Positions 14,129 through 26,440 of a stretch of 64,000 nucleotides of DNA are shown here, in pieces. This DNA is from Latrodectus hesperus. Lineage: Eukaryota > Arthropoda > Arachnida > Araneae > Theridiidae. Under the pieces are notes generated by a model. That model was not told the origin of the DNA and searched no databases. It worked only from the letters and a program-made list of their open reading frames with translations. The position numbers and the translations under genes are program-made. Location: NCBI GenBank assembly GCA_037975125.1, contig CM075857.1:67907899-67971898 (forward strand), read 5' to 3'. Position 1 is the first letter of the stretch; each line of letters starts with the position of its first letter.

Positions 14129-17100
14129 TCAAATTTCATTTGAAATTTTATAACGTGTGTACATTATTTCTTATTGCTATTTATAATTTCCTTACTTAAA
14201 TAATGTTTTATGTATATTACCCTTTTTCAAAAAGAAAATTTTCTGAAAATACATGTTAAAAATGCTCATAAAATTTGATACATCAAAATTTATATATTAT
14301 ATGCATCAAATTTTATACACATTAAATATATATATCAAAATTAATTGTTTTAAGATATTAAAATTTGAAACATAAAGTAACAAATAACGAATTTTTTCTG
14401 ATAATTACGTCCTCACTATTTGTTAAAACTTTCTGTTAATCACTGTTTTCAATTTTAATAAGCAATTAAATTGTATAAATCTCTTATATATGAAATAAAT
14501 AAGTAATTTTAATTTGACAACACGTGGTTGGGCTACTTAAATTTTAATTACTTTTCGATGCTATTACGAATAAAAAAATAAAAGTTATTGAAAATAAATC
14601 TATTTCTTAACGTTTATTAATTATTTTCTGAAGATTTGATTAAAAATATAAAAAGCAATTAATTATTTAGGAAATTAAATGAAATTCTCTTTCCGTCTTC
14701 ATAAAAATCAAAGCAGGTCTTTTACTAGTCCTTTTCGTGGTAGATTAAGAAACGTCTAAGCTTACGTTATGAGCTTATTGATATTAATTACAGATTTCTT
14801 AACAGAAAAAATAGTTGTTTTTAAAAAGATAAATTAATTGAATGCAATAAATTTTTAAAGGCTTAGATAATTGAACTTATGATTACTTTTTAGGAAAAAG
14901 TTATATGCTAAAAAGGAAAGTGTTATCAAGAATTTCAGACATGAAGTATTATTTTAGGTCCTGCATTTCATCTGAACACGCAAACTAACAAAATAAATAT
15001 TTAAATATCTTACATATATTGGATTATATAACAAATTTCAATTACTAATATCAAATAACTTGTTTCTTAAAATTTTTTACATAAGTCCTTTTCAAGAAAA
15101 AGTTGCATTTTAAACCACAAACACTAACCACAAAAAGACACTTAAGTAAAAAAATATTTATATATTTCAAATTATAAAATCTTGTTGAAGGAAAATCTTT
15201 TTATACTAGATTTTACACCGTGTATTTTGATGTGTCACATACATAAATATTAATTTTTCCTGATTATCTTAAAAATATATTAATATGCAATAGAGTTTGC
15301 TATATATAAATTATTTTAAGTTAAAATCATTTTAGTGAGAATTATTCATTTTATTTCAAAACATCGTGAAATTATTTTCACAAATCATAACATTTTTATA
15401 AAGAAATTAATTTAAAATTGCATAATTTATTGATTTAAATCATGTAAAATATTTACTTCTAATAAATATATAATGAATCAATTAGTATTATTATTTAATT
15501 TTTTATACATATATGAATAAAATAATATTAAAATATACTGAATAGTAACAATTAATTTTTTAATTTATTGAAAATAGTGCAAGATAGAGTATGTCATAGA
15601 ATCTATGTGAAATATTTTAATTTTCTAATATAAAAAATTTTTATTCTGAAATTTTGCAAATTAAGTATATAGTATAATGAGAAAAATATCAATATGAATG
15701 GTAAGATTTTCTTTAATGAATGTTATGAAATTTATTATTTAATTTTTTTTAAAAAAGTTTTCTTTGTAAAAAAATTATGTGTTGTTTTAATATTGTATTT
15801 CAAAATGTTATTTAAAACTTATCGAAATTTAACCTTTAATAAAAGTAGCATTTTTTTACTTTATTACATAAGCTAGAAAAGATTAAAAGAGCTTATTATA
15901 GAGATAATTAATGTAAGAGGTTTTAAAATACTGTGTAAATTTATTTCACTAAAACATTGAATTATCGCTATTCAAATTAAATATATTAATTCTTTTACAA
16001 GAATCCTCTTTAAAATATTTTGCAATCACATTTTCAAGATATCAAATGCTGATGCAATTGTACATAATCATTCAGTTTTGATTTTTTTATCTTTCTTCAA
16101 TCTAAATATTTAAAAATTTCGAATATCCCTAATATTATATCATCACAATTTCACCTACATTTATTGAAACATCCAAGTAAACAAATGCAGTTTTCCGTAT
16201 GGAATTTCAGTATGGTAATTACCCGTTTCTTCTCCACACTGATATTAAAATAGAATTTTAAAAGAATGAAGAGGAGTTTTTATCTTAAAGTGATCAAATT
16301 AAAAATATTTCTGCTTAATTTTGAAAGTACAACATTTAGTCTCCCAGCGTATATTCAGCAGTATAAAAAATGATTCAATATTCTTGAAACTAAAAAAGAT
16401 TTTGTATGACCTTTTTTTTATAAATATGTAATGTATTTTTAACTACTTACACTCATCGAAAAATGTTTTGCCTAAAATTAAATTTTCCATACTCTCTACT
16501 GCAATTTTTTTCAAAATAATTTCTTATGCACAAGTTGCTGTATAAAAATACTCCAGCTATAACATTTTTGCTGTAAGATTCACCAAAATTGCATTAATTT
16601 CTAATTTTTCCATTTGGATGTTAGATGATTATGAGTTAAATAAGGTGATTTTAAAATGTATTGCTGGCCAATAGGTTTCCAAGAATTTGAAGAAAGATTA
16701 TAGGAATGTCAAATCACATGAAAGAAAGAAAAGATTGAATATTAAAATGATTGGTATTTCAGTACATATGGACTACGCAAGACACACGAAACATCTAAAA
16801 CACTGCCTAAAATAAAAGTTGTTACAGGGGATTTTTCTATAGGATATTATAAAATTTCATAGTTTTTTAGAAATATCGTGTCATGATTCAAATTAAAAAA
16901 TGAAAACTTTATAATTGATATTCAAAAGAGGTGGAATCGTTGTCCATTGAGAGTGTGAAATCACAGACTCATATTGTTAATCGTACTTATGAAAATCCAT
17001 TCTTTATCACACAATGTGGAATCAATGATTTGTTCGGAGAAGTATTGAATGAAATGCCGTGCCTCAGTTCTTTCTTTTGACTAAGACACAAGAAAATAGA

Positions 17101-17179
17101 AATAGTAAGAAATAAGCCAGGCAAACCATTTACTATTACATCATTGATAAAAAAATGTATCTTTGAGCACCACATGCAG
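14129..17179. other. AT-rich non-coding DNA
   Basis: No gene identified. A 60-codon frame at 15.7 kb is low complexity. 16.9-17.18 kb is somewhat GC-richer and may be the degraded 5' part of the Tc1-like fossil that follows. Confidence 0.45.
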
Positions 17180-17870
17180 TATCCATTCGTATAGGAGGAA
17201 GACGTTTGGAGTTGTACGAACTATCAGCATTTTGACTATTACTAACTCCTTCCCTAGAAAACGCAGCATTGATAAGGGACAAATACTTTGGTGCTTTCAA
17301 CGACAAAGCTGGACATAAAAGTACCCCTGTCGTTTATTCAGAAAAGTCCTGTTTTCGCGTGCAGCATTTTGATGGTCATATAATGCTTAGAGGCTCAAAA
17401 AAGAGCCCTCGTCGCTTAATAAAATTCTGTTTCATCATAGGCACTTTGAATTTGGTGCAATAATAAATGTAATTATTGAGTATTCTACTGTCAGATGTCT
17501 ATTGGATCGAGGGTAATTTAAGCGTGATTAGTACATTTTTTATACCTTAAGACCACTAGTTTTAAAGCATTTAAAATGCGTGAGACAAGCCTGCATAACA
17601 CCATTTTTCAATATGAATATTCTACAGCACATGTTGCGCATCGTGTTCTTTTTTTCCTTTATGTAGAAGGTACATTTGGTTTGGTCATATGTTGCTGAAG
17701 ACAAACCCATAACCTTCGCAGGCTACTTTTGTTGATGAAGTGTGGAGTAAACTTGAAGCAGAAAATAATGAGGCATCCCTTTCTGTGGTTCAAATCGAGT
17801 TCCATTCTAAGCCTAAACAAGTGAAAATAGTTCTAGTGCCAGAAGTGACTATTGCTTAAACGGACTTCGT
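17180..17870 (+). pseudogene. Tc1-like transposase fossil
   Basis: A heavily decayed DDE transposase of the Tc1 type. The N-terminal linker survives as SIRIGGRRLELYELSAF followed by an LLLTPSLENAALIR segment, equivalent to the usual 'RRP..R.PLT..H...R..W' stretch. Next comes VVYSEKSCFRVQHFDGHI (17317-17370), matching the normal 'V.FSDESRF...HDGR..VWR' block. The first catalytic Asp is therefore Glu here. Around 17.61-17.65 kb YSTAHVAHRVL matches the 'DNA.PHVA..V' second-Asp block, again without the Asp. VDEVWSKLEAE (about 17.74 kb) resembles the 'PIE.VWD.L' block. Several frameshifts and stops intervene and no TIRs are recognisable. The family assignment rests on motif order and is moderate. 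Confidence 0.55.
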
Positions 17871-18484
17871 GAGATTGGAAATTTAATTATTTTGTGTTCG
17901 TCAAATACTGTGTTTAGGACTTTTTACTTCATGGAGATACAATTTTTACCCTCAGCAGTTTTTTCAATCAATAAACTGTGTACGTTAAATTTTTCATGTA
18001 TTGTTTTAAATATTAAACACTTTTTCTTACATAAGTTGGAGCAATAGATATTCATTTCTGTGTTTCTAGTTTAATCAACATGTAACTACTCAAAATGTTT
18101 CTTATGCTTTTTTATAAGAGATGAGAACTATTTCCAAAATAACTTGAAAAACATTTCATCAGCAAATGTAACAATAAGAGAATGATCATCAAGTTTAAAT
18201 TTGAACAATTAAAAGATATAGTTTATAGTAAAAATGTTTTCACTGAGTCCAAATGCAAAGGTGGAGTAAATTTCCTACACTTATTCAATTTCTGCTTCTT
18301 AAAGTTCCCGTGGTATCATGGCTTGTCTACAAATATTTTTAAATAAATCAATTGTTTAATTTATTTAAATCTTTTGAGAATACCTTATTTTCTCAATATA
18401 TTATTACATGAAATGCATATCAGAAAATATTAACTATACCAAATATAAAATATACAAAAATGTCGCTTTAATAATTTTTACAGT
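17871..18484. other. AT-rich non-coding DNA
   Basis: Nothing identified between the Tc1 fossil and the SINE. Confidence 0.5.
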
Positions 18485-18492
18485 AATAGATT

Positions 18493-18767
18493 GCCACTCA
18501 ACTTGTCTAGTGGTCAACGTGCTTTACTGCGGATCGAGAGGTCCAGGATTTGAATCATTGTTATGGGATGGATGTACTTTCTCTCTATCTATCCTGCCTT
18601 TGTCATTTTCTTGTATGAATGGGTTATGATTGGTTGCCTACTCTATAAACGGGTACCTATGGCATGCGTGTACTGAGGAAGTAAGACTCCACACCAAAAT
18701 ATGGTTCAGTTGGAAAAGTGGAGCAGCGCACCCCATGTTGCCAGCCTATCTGGCACACAACAACAAC
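18493..18767 (+). mobile_element. tRNA-derived SINE, family 1 (tail type A)
   Basis: The head carries a Pol III A box (TAGTGGTCAACGTG) and a degenerate B box (GGATTTGAATC). The body includes TATAAACGGGTACCTATGGC and the element ends in CAACAACAA. It is flanked by a perfect 8-bp target-site duplication AATAGATT (18485-18492 and 18768-18775), which fixes both ends and shows retrotransposition. Head and body match the SINE at 51887-52184 over about 190 bp, but the 3' tail (GGAAGTAAGACTCCACACC to GCCAGCCTATCTGGCAC) is different. It has no protein-coding role; mobilisation would depend on a LINE. Confidence 0.9.
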
Positions 18768-18775
18768 AATAGATT

Positions 18776-20679
18776 AATTATACTATAAATCATAGTTATA
18801 CTATAATTTCCCTTGATAACTGAAAACTTAATTCTGTATTTAGCAATTAATGTAATAGCTATAAGCAAAACTTATCCCTTAAGATCCTATAGTTTTATTT
18901 ATTCACAAAATTTATAAATATATTATTGAACTACTTTTATAATATAACAGTTCATGAACTGTATTTTCCAGAGGTTCAAAAGATTTAGGCTTTTATATCC
19001 CACAATATTTCTTGATTCTTCTTCTTTATCACTTACACTCTCTGTCCCGCACTTAAGTACAGAATAAATATAAAATAATTTGTCTTCATCAAGGGAGATG
19101 GAACACACATCTCTATCAATCCAAGAAATCCAATATCACTGAGGCCTTAAGGGAAGGACAAAAACTGCCCCACTTTTCTTTCACCTACCAAATCTTCCTG
19201 GTAGATAACCTTTACGTGTCACATTGCTTCAGAATAAATATAAAAATGATAGTAGATGGAAAAATCAGAAGATAAGAATCGCTATTTTCTACTCTAACAA
19301 TAAATCGTCGGAAGCGGATGATAAAAAGCTCAGATTTTATGTGCCGAATGTAGGGGACAAAAATGAAAATCAATATTCCAAAGTTTCTGCCGGAAGCAAA
19401 ACCAAATGACAGCTATCCTCTGGAGAAACCTAAGTAATGGTAATCTTTAATAATATTTTGATACTTGAATGCCGAAAGGGGATATTATTCATGAAAAAAT
19501 ATTATATAATTATTTTTGTCTTTTATATTTTTACTTCATTAATAAATATTTTACAAGAGAATTGATCCTTGTGATTTTGTAAAATTGTTTGCTTCTATCT
19601 AAAAGCAACATTACATATTTTTTACACTACTTCTAATCTATTTATTATTTAAATGTTTTTGTTTATATTTACAAGTAAATAAAGGTAACAGGCAATAACA
19701 GGCATTTACCTGTTATTGCATGTACTTAAGTTTTCCTTTAGTTTTTACATGTAAATAGTTACTTTTTATTAAGAAGAGAGAGAATAATAGGAAATAACTA
19801 TGAATTTTTAGATAGGATAAAAAATCATATAACACAATACATAAAGAATTAATCAAAACTTTTCTATTAGCTTAAATTCGATTGACTTCACATTTTTTGA
19901 TATATATAGTTTGATAAAAGTTTCTATTACACCATTGTAGTACTTTTTATAAATTAAATATAAATACTCACGTGTAGCTTTTTTATTATATTATATAAAA
20001 TCCCATTAAAACACTCTGAATTACAATTCATGTCTAATTACTAAATGCATAAAATTGTTAGCATTGTTTCTTTTCATGATACTGTGGCAGTGTTTTTTAT
20101 AGTTTTTGATTATTTTTAGTGTTTTGTTTTTTTTACTTATGAAAATATATGAACTACAAAATTAAGATTTAATACTAATTAAACTTAATGTAAAAATTAT
20201 TTTTCCATGGCAGGTAATGTAAAATGATTTTCTTACACTTTATTTGCCATATAATATCTGATATTAAATAAAACTTTTTACTCTCTAAACATTATTTTTA
20301 AAAAAAATACTCCAACTCTTATTTTATTATTTAGGAAACAAATGCTTATTAATAAATAAAAAAAATTCAGTTATTTCTTTTGACATAGAGGAAATGTTTT
20401 TCAAACTTTTGTTTAAAACCTGTACAATAATGCCATCACTCTACAACCTAAAATCTTTTAAAAACAATTAGGAAAATGAAAAAAAATTTAAAAAGTGATC
20501 ATGTTTTTAATTAAATTTGTTTAGCTCATGCGCAAGTAATGAAATGAAAAAAGCCTTAAAGTAATATGAATCATCAATGGCAAACAGCTTCACATTAATC
20601 AGTGAAATCTCAAACAGCAATAATGGATGCTTCTGTAAAAGTCTCAATAAGTATTATAAAATTTTATCTCTTTATCTCA
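18776..20679. other. AT-rich DNA with an unidentified patch
   Basis: 18.93-19.43 kb has more mixed composition and ~60-codon frames on both strands (minus 18923-19108, plus 19224-19409) that I cannot relate to any family. A tight 11-bp hairpin (GCAATAACAGG, 19692-19702 with 19709-19719) lies downstream. The rest is featureless AT-rich DNA. Confidence 0.4.
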
Positions 20680-21245
20680 TCTTAGTATAAATTCCTCCAG
20701 ATTTCAGCAACTGTGTTCAGAGATCAATGACTTTTTTGGGGTATCCGAATTTTGTGTGCTACCACATGTCAGGGATATCTAATTGGTGAATGGTTTGGTG
20801 AGCTTGATGATAAAAAAGAATAATATCCTCACATAGCCTGTCTAAACATATGCGTATGGTTTTCAACAAAATATGATTTAGTTCCAGGATAACGTGTCGT
20901 AAATCCAACTGGCGCAAATTGGAATCAACTTTTGTCTGGGCTTTTAAAATTATACAATGGCCGACGAAAGGCAGCCCCTGTCGTAAGTGACAGTAATCAC
21001 GCCATCACATGTTATATATTAGCAGCTTGCCTTATAAAATAAAAGATAATTAATAAAAGATAATCGAAATTACTGCCTCCAACCTGCTGTACATGAGTGT
21101 ATTTTGCATGAACGATCGTCACCGTAGATCACTCCTCACAAAGCTGATGATTCATCTCAACAAACGAGGACTGGAACTCTGTCGGGATACAGGCCACGCT
21201 CCCGTAGACGACCGACAATTTTCTACAAACGAGTTAGAAAACTAT
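20680..21245 (-). pseudogene. Tc1-like transposase fossil
   Basis: Read on the minus strand, RLRERGLYPDRVPVLVC (about 21.2 kb) matches the Tc1 linker pattern 'RL...GL..RRP...'. Towards lower coordinates a DGVITVTYDRG segment follows, in the place of the 'V.VWG.I.Y..R' block. Around 20.85 kb there is FVENHTHMFRQAM in place of 'F.QDNA.PH....', then SSSPNHSPIRYP (about 20.79 kb), matching 'ARSPDLNPIEH.W', and finally LNTVAEIWRNL. All catalytic acids are lost and there are many stops and shifts. No TIRs are visible. It is one of the oldest transposon copies in the window and the call depends on conserved motif order. Confidence 0.5.
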
Positions 21246-23999
21246 TCTGAAATTTAACTCTTTTCCACAACTAGTAATAACGTATAAATTTTTTATGAAT
21301 TTATTGAAATTTATGAATTATATGCTTCAAATTGTATGAACTTCTCGAACATTACTAACCCTTTTTTGTACTTTAAAAACTTTTTGAATCCTATGCACTT
21401 TTAGAATCTTATAATTCTTCTTAAAACTTTTGAACCTAAAATGCTTTTAAAAGCTAAGGTGTTTAGTAAACTTCCTTAAATTTCTCGCCTGTTCATAGTT
21501 ATGATCTTCCTTATCATGCCATTTTTTTCCTTTTCATAATTAAGTGTTCATACTATGTATAATATTACCTTCAATGTATATAATATATTTAATGTCATAA
21601 CTACATTACAAATTTTTAACTGTTTTTTCATTTATTGTAAATTGTTTTTTCATTGATTCATTGTTTTTAACTTAGAGAAAATAATTAATGTCATTGTCGG
21701 ATGTTTAACAGGGTTTAAAGCCCTTTAAATTGTATTGTAACTTCTTGATGCGATTTTATAAACACAATTTGGTCGCCTATATGAAAGCTACAATGGTGGT
21801 GCCCTCAGGGACCTCCTTGAGGTGTTAGAGCACACTAGGTGTTGGAGAGATGTCACTCGTTAACCTTAAGGTACAGTCCTTGGTCTCTCCACACAACTAT
21901 GTATGCATGTATAGAAAGCGTGTGATGTTCTTCTGATTCGAGACAGAAGCAGGATTCAGAACTGAGTAATTTGCATAACTAATTTATTGGTAAAAATGGT
22001 GATCTACAGAGCATAGAATATAACTTCGATGTTGATGTGGACTTAAAGGTGTTAAAATACAGTGTGTTATCATCCTATCTTGACTATACTTATTAAGGTA
22101 GTAGAATAATCCATCTGTAGTATTGGTAAAGCCTTAGCACATTAAATAGCAATCAATAAGGATCTCGTAATTTTTGCTCAGCTAATTTTCTTCTATTTTG
22201 TAAAATTTAGAAAAAATATAGTCCTATTTGGTGTGGAATATATGCTTTGTTAATAATTTCACTATCTACAATCTCAAGATAAGGACTATTATTTTTATGC
22301 CTTTAAATTATGGTATAAATATAATAAAAGACATAAAAATTCCTACTTTATAAAAAATATATGTAAATTGTTTACTTAAATAGAAAAATTTACAATATTT
22401 ACAATATTAATGATTAAGTATTTGTTTTGTATTTTTTGAAGTTTGAAAATAGTCAATCAACTTAAAGGCTTAAAATTACAATATTTAATATTTATAGGAA
22501 GATAACACTACTTTCTCTGTAGATATTGCTGATTTATTTTCTTCTTGAAAGCAATTTACCCTCAGAAGTATTTACGATCTACCACTTCACTCTTAAAATT
22601 ATATATGAAAATTAAAAAGAAAAGTTTCAACAGGTTATTCATTAAATTAAAAAAATATAATTATAAAATTCTACAAAAATTTATTGAGAAATAATTTCTT
22701 TTCTGTTTTAAAAAAGAAATATGAAAATCATTTTATCAATTAAGTTATATTTAAGTTAAGGAATGTAAACTTTCATAGTTTATGATCAAAGATATATTTA
22801 ACAAATTTTATTTTGATTGAAGATAAATTATTATAGTATATACATCAACACAGTGTCTATAAAAACATTTTAAACAATGTCATTCTTTTCTTTAACTCAT
22901 AATTTTTATGCATTATTTAATTAATATTATTAGAGCCAATTGTAAATTATTGCTTAAATTTTCGCCATAAACTTTTCCGATTATGTGATTTTAAACAGAT
23001 TACGTGATTTAATTTAATAAAAAATCAGAAAATATCAAAAAAATTTACTTATTCTCTGATTTATAAAACTTATTTTCATTAGTACGATTTACTCTTTATA
23101 CAATTTTATCATACGGAGAAATAAATTATTTTCTAAATTCCTTAATTAGCTTCAATTAGTTTATTTTTATTATAAGAAAGCACTTTTGTTAATACTAAAG
23201 TAATAAAATGGTAAGGTTTACTTTTATTATAAAAATGAGGTTATATACCATGCGTTTAATAAAAGTTTTACATTTATCATCAAATCATAATTTCTCTGAC
23301 AATAATTTTCAGAAATAACATATTTTTGTTACCAGGAAATATCTTAATTTAGACATTTAATCCAAATGCCCAAGACATAAACAGCTTTATTTGTAATTCA
23401 AATTTAACTCATTAAATATCATTTTTGTTTTCTGATGCAAGTGGAAATCTGTATTGCTTATAAAATCATCTAGGAAGGTCCAGTGATTTATTTTTAACTG
23501 TTACCAATAACTAAGATACTTAGCATATGCTGCAAAAAATTTTTAGCGTGTATATCAGTATACGTTTAGTTAACATTTTAACAGTATCAAACATACATAA
23601 GAATTCCATTCGGTTTTGTTTATTGATTTAGTTTTTTAGAAACAATGGTCCTCCAAATTGAAATTAAATTATTCAATGAAGCACAAAATAATCTTGCAAA
23701 TGATAATCATTCAAAATCTGTGCGTGAATATACCATATTTTATTACAAAAAATATCAAGATAATTATGTATTATCAACAATAATTATGTTATTATAAATT
23801 ATTGAGTCACTTTTCAAAAATAAATGTCTCTTATCACTAAACATGTACTTTAGACTTACTATTTTACAAAGAACCTCACGCATCATTAAAATGTATCTGT
23901 CTTTTCTTTGTTACATTAAATTTCTGCTTTAAACTCATATTTAAATTTAACTTATAGCTCGGTAGTAATGATCCCGTTCCTTAAGCGTGTACCATTATT
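21246..23999. other. AT-rich non-coding DNA
   Basis: A GC-richer 130-bp scrap at about 21.77-21.91 kb (GGTGCCCTCAGGGACCTCC) is probably an unidentified old repeat. From 22.1 to 24.0 kb nothing is recognisable. Confidence 0.45.
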
Positions 24000-24365
24000 C
24001 TAAACTGTCATCTATTTTTTTTTTCTTTTTCAAAGCTATCAGTAGATACAGTAAATGAGAACAAGGTTATCAACATTTGGACAAGGGTGGTAGTTTCGAC
24101 CCGTCGCTGATTAATTCATTGGGTAATGGTAGACAGCACCCCACGCTGTATTAATTGATAGCTTCTTTCGAATAGGAAGCAGGCGATGAATCGCTTAATC
24201 GATGTTGTGATTAATCTTTTCCTAATCACACATTGCTTGTTCATTCCTCCAATTTTAACTTTATCCCTTAATTTTTAATTCCAGTTTACGGAATCCTTCC
24301 TACCATGCAGGAGTTCGTAATACTTCTCTGATTTATCTAGATCTGCAAATGGCGAGGGTTATTTC
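24000..24365. promoter_or_regulatory. Candidate enhancer-like conserved island
   Basis: About 360 bp of mixed composition with no open frame and no repeat hallmarks. It is crowded with homeodomain/TALE-type cores: TGATTAATTCATTGG, GGTAATGG, TATTAATTGATAG, CTTAATCGATG, GTGATTAATC and CCTAATCACAC within ~170 bp. This density of TAAT and TGATTAATC sites in a bounded island resembles a developmental enhancer. No experimental or comparative evidence is available here, so function is inference. Confidence 0.35.
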
Positions 24366-24514
24366 CTTATTTCGATAGTTTTGGTAGTAATGAAAATAAA
24401 GTTTCGATAGTTATGAAAATAAAATTTTAATTATGAACATCATAATAATTAGCTAAATGACATTAGATTAAATGTAATAAACTTTCAAATCGTTCCTGAA
24501 ACATTTTTAATTAT

Positions 24515-24775
24515 GGCGACCGATGGCTGAGTGGTTAGCGCTCCTGATTCCTGAGCTGGGCTTCCCGGATTCGAATCCCAGTTTCGGCATGGATGTTATT
24601 TTCTTTCTCTATTCTCTCTATGTTTCTCTGTTTGTGGTGGTATGGCGCAGGCAACGCTACTAGCCTCCATGACTTGGTTCACAAGTACCCGCTGGGTAAC
24701 GACAAATGAGTACCAGTTTCTGACCTTGTTGTCACATAGGGTTCGTCACCCAAAAACCCGCTGTTGGAAAAAAAT
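24515..24775 (+). mobile_element. tRNA-derived SINE, family 2
   Basis: The head begins GGCGACCGATGGCTGAGTGG and continues TTAGCGC, a Pol III A box of Ser/Leu-tRNA character. It is followed by a B box GGATTCGAATCCC. The body (GTGGTGGTATGGCGCAGGC, then AAGTACCCGCTGGGTAACG) is unrelated to the other SINEs here and ends in a short A run. The flanks ACATTTTTAATTAT and ACACTTTTTATTAT look like a diverged target-site duplication. The internal promoter boxes make this a clear SINE rather than a functional tRNA gene. Confidence 0.8.
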
Positions 24776-26000
24776 ACACTTTTTATTATTTTGGCCATGT
24801 TAAAAATATTATAATATTTTGTTGAATAGAAAAATATTTTTCATTTCATATATACTATTGATAAAATGAAAACATGCTCATGAGAAATTATGAGTAATAT
24901 ATCATTTCTTTTTTTTCTTTTTTCAATAATTTTGAGGTTTCACTTATCATATCAATGCAACAAAAATATGAATCTGTAAAATAACGGAAATTTCTGTTTA
25001 CTTCAACTCTGTATTTAAGGCATGATTTCTTTATTTCAAATTCATCACTTTGGAAAATAAATATTCTCAAAATAGTAAAGTATAATTGTAACCTTAACAC
25101 AAGTAAGAAAATATCCGAAAGGTATAGAATCTTCTAGCATTTCAACCTTTTGAACAATTTTAGCTAGCATTTTATTTTAAAAGTTGTTTTTATCTGATTT
25201 AAGAACAATCCGTTTCTATGACGGCTTAAATTTCTTGAAATGTATCTTTGAAATATCGTTTCGAATGTATTTTCTCTCAAAAACAATTTCTTTTTGAATG
25301 GAATCAAAATACTTTTGTGCCCTATAGAAAAGGCATATTTATCTGATACCAACTTGACATTAAATTTTGCGTCAAAATTTACGGTAGTATATCATAGCGT
25401 ATAGTTTCCATGGCAACATTCGAGATATATCACGTAAATTTTACGTATCCATACTGTTTAGCAAACAAATTCTGATAAAAAACAGATGGTGAGATTTACT
25501 TGCGTATTTCTGTAATACTTATTCAAGAATAAAAGTTTTTATATAGCAAGTGGTGACTTTTAATGTGATCCCATTGATAGAAGAAGATATTCTGAATAAT
25601 ATTTTGTGAAACGTGATAAAATGTAATCACATTAACTCATTTTTATTTTTCGTTAATGATAATATGTCTAACTTTATGAATTCTTACTTTAAAGGAATTA
25701 TTTTAAGAAATCCATATTCATATATTTATAAAAATATTCCAAATTTGAAAAATTAGTAGCAAAGAAGTTATTTGATAAGAATCATAAATTTTCTAAATGT
25801 ACCAATAAGGAATTATAATTTAATCCTCATATGGAGTTAAATATAAATGATTTAATAAAATATATGCACATATATTACTTTTATTGCAGAAACCAAAAAT
25901 GCTCTCTGAGAAGAAACATTTGATGAGATGACGAGTAGATTTCAAATAAATAGTTAACAAATAAAATATTGTATATCTTATGATATAAGATTTTACATTA
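24776..26000. other. AT-rich non-coding DNA
   Basis: Short frames at 24.9-25.35 kb (minus) have no family resemblance. A TTGCAG acceptor-like site at about 25.89 kb is followed by a 13-codon frame and a stop without a donor, and is not counted as an exon. Confidence 0.45.
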
Positions 26001-26010
26001 TTTCAAATTG

Positions 26011-26380
26011 TTGTTGTTACTAATGAAACTTGGGCAAGCCAAGCTCGCTATGACTTGGATATGGGAATTTAAGTCAATTGGGAGCGTCTTTCGTTTAATC
26101 AGAGCACCATGAAGGTGAAAGTACGACTTTTGCTCTTCAAATCCATTCAATTCAGAGGATTTACTCCCTCAATTTTGGCATTAATCGGAAGGGAGAGTGA
26201 ATTTCTCCAGATTATTGCACCCATGGTAACTGCTCAACGACTGACCACAGGATTTCGATTCCACAGATTGAACGCGCACGTATATCGCATGTACTCGGTG
26301 GGTATTTGGCGGCATTGGGAATCGAACCCCTTTTCCGGATGGAAGGCCGATACCCTAACCACAAGGCTATTACGGCCCTC
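26011..26380 (-). mobile_element. tRNA-derived SINE, family 3 (tail type B)
   Basis: On the minus strand the head reads GGGCCGTAATAGCCTTGTGG, then TTAGGGTATC (A box) and GGGGTTCGATTCCC (B box). The body is unique in the window. The final ~110 bp (ACTTTCACCTTCATGGTGCT, AAACGAAAGACGCTCCCAAT, GCGAGCTTGGCTTG) is shared with the SINE at 51887-52184 and ends in (CAA)n. A perfect 10-bp target-site duplication TTTCAAATTG flanks it (26001-26010 and 26381-26390). The 94-codon plus-strand frame across it is an antisense artefact. Head and tail come from different modules compared with its neighbours. Confidence 0.92.
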
Positions 26381-26440
26381 TTTCAAATTGTAATATAGTT
26401 GAAATAAATTTCTATTCTTTTAAAATGTTTTTCATTTATA

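Noticed and set aside
19692..19719. Transcription terminator hairpin
   Set aside because: An 11-bp stem without a U-tract, in eukaryotic DNA; no functional context.
24515..24590. tRNA gene
   Set aside because: A and B boxes are present but the sequence continues into a SINE body and does not close a clean acceptor stem. The same holds for the heads at 18.5, 26.3 and 52.1 kb.
25889..25945. Terminal exon after a TTGCAG acceptor
   Set aside because: Thirteen codons then a stop, with no partner exon of matching phase and no polyadenylation context.
26109..26393. 94-codon plus-strand frame
   Set aside because: It runs antisense through a SINE delimited by target-site duplications.
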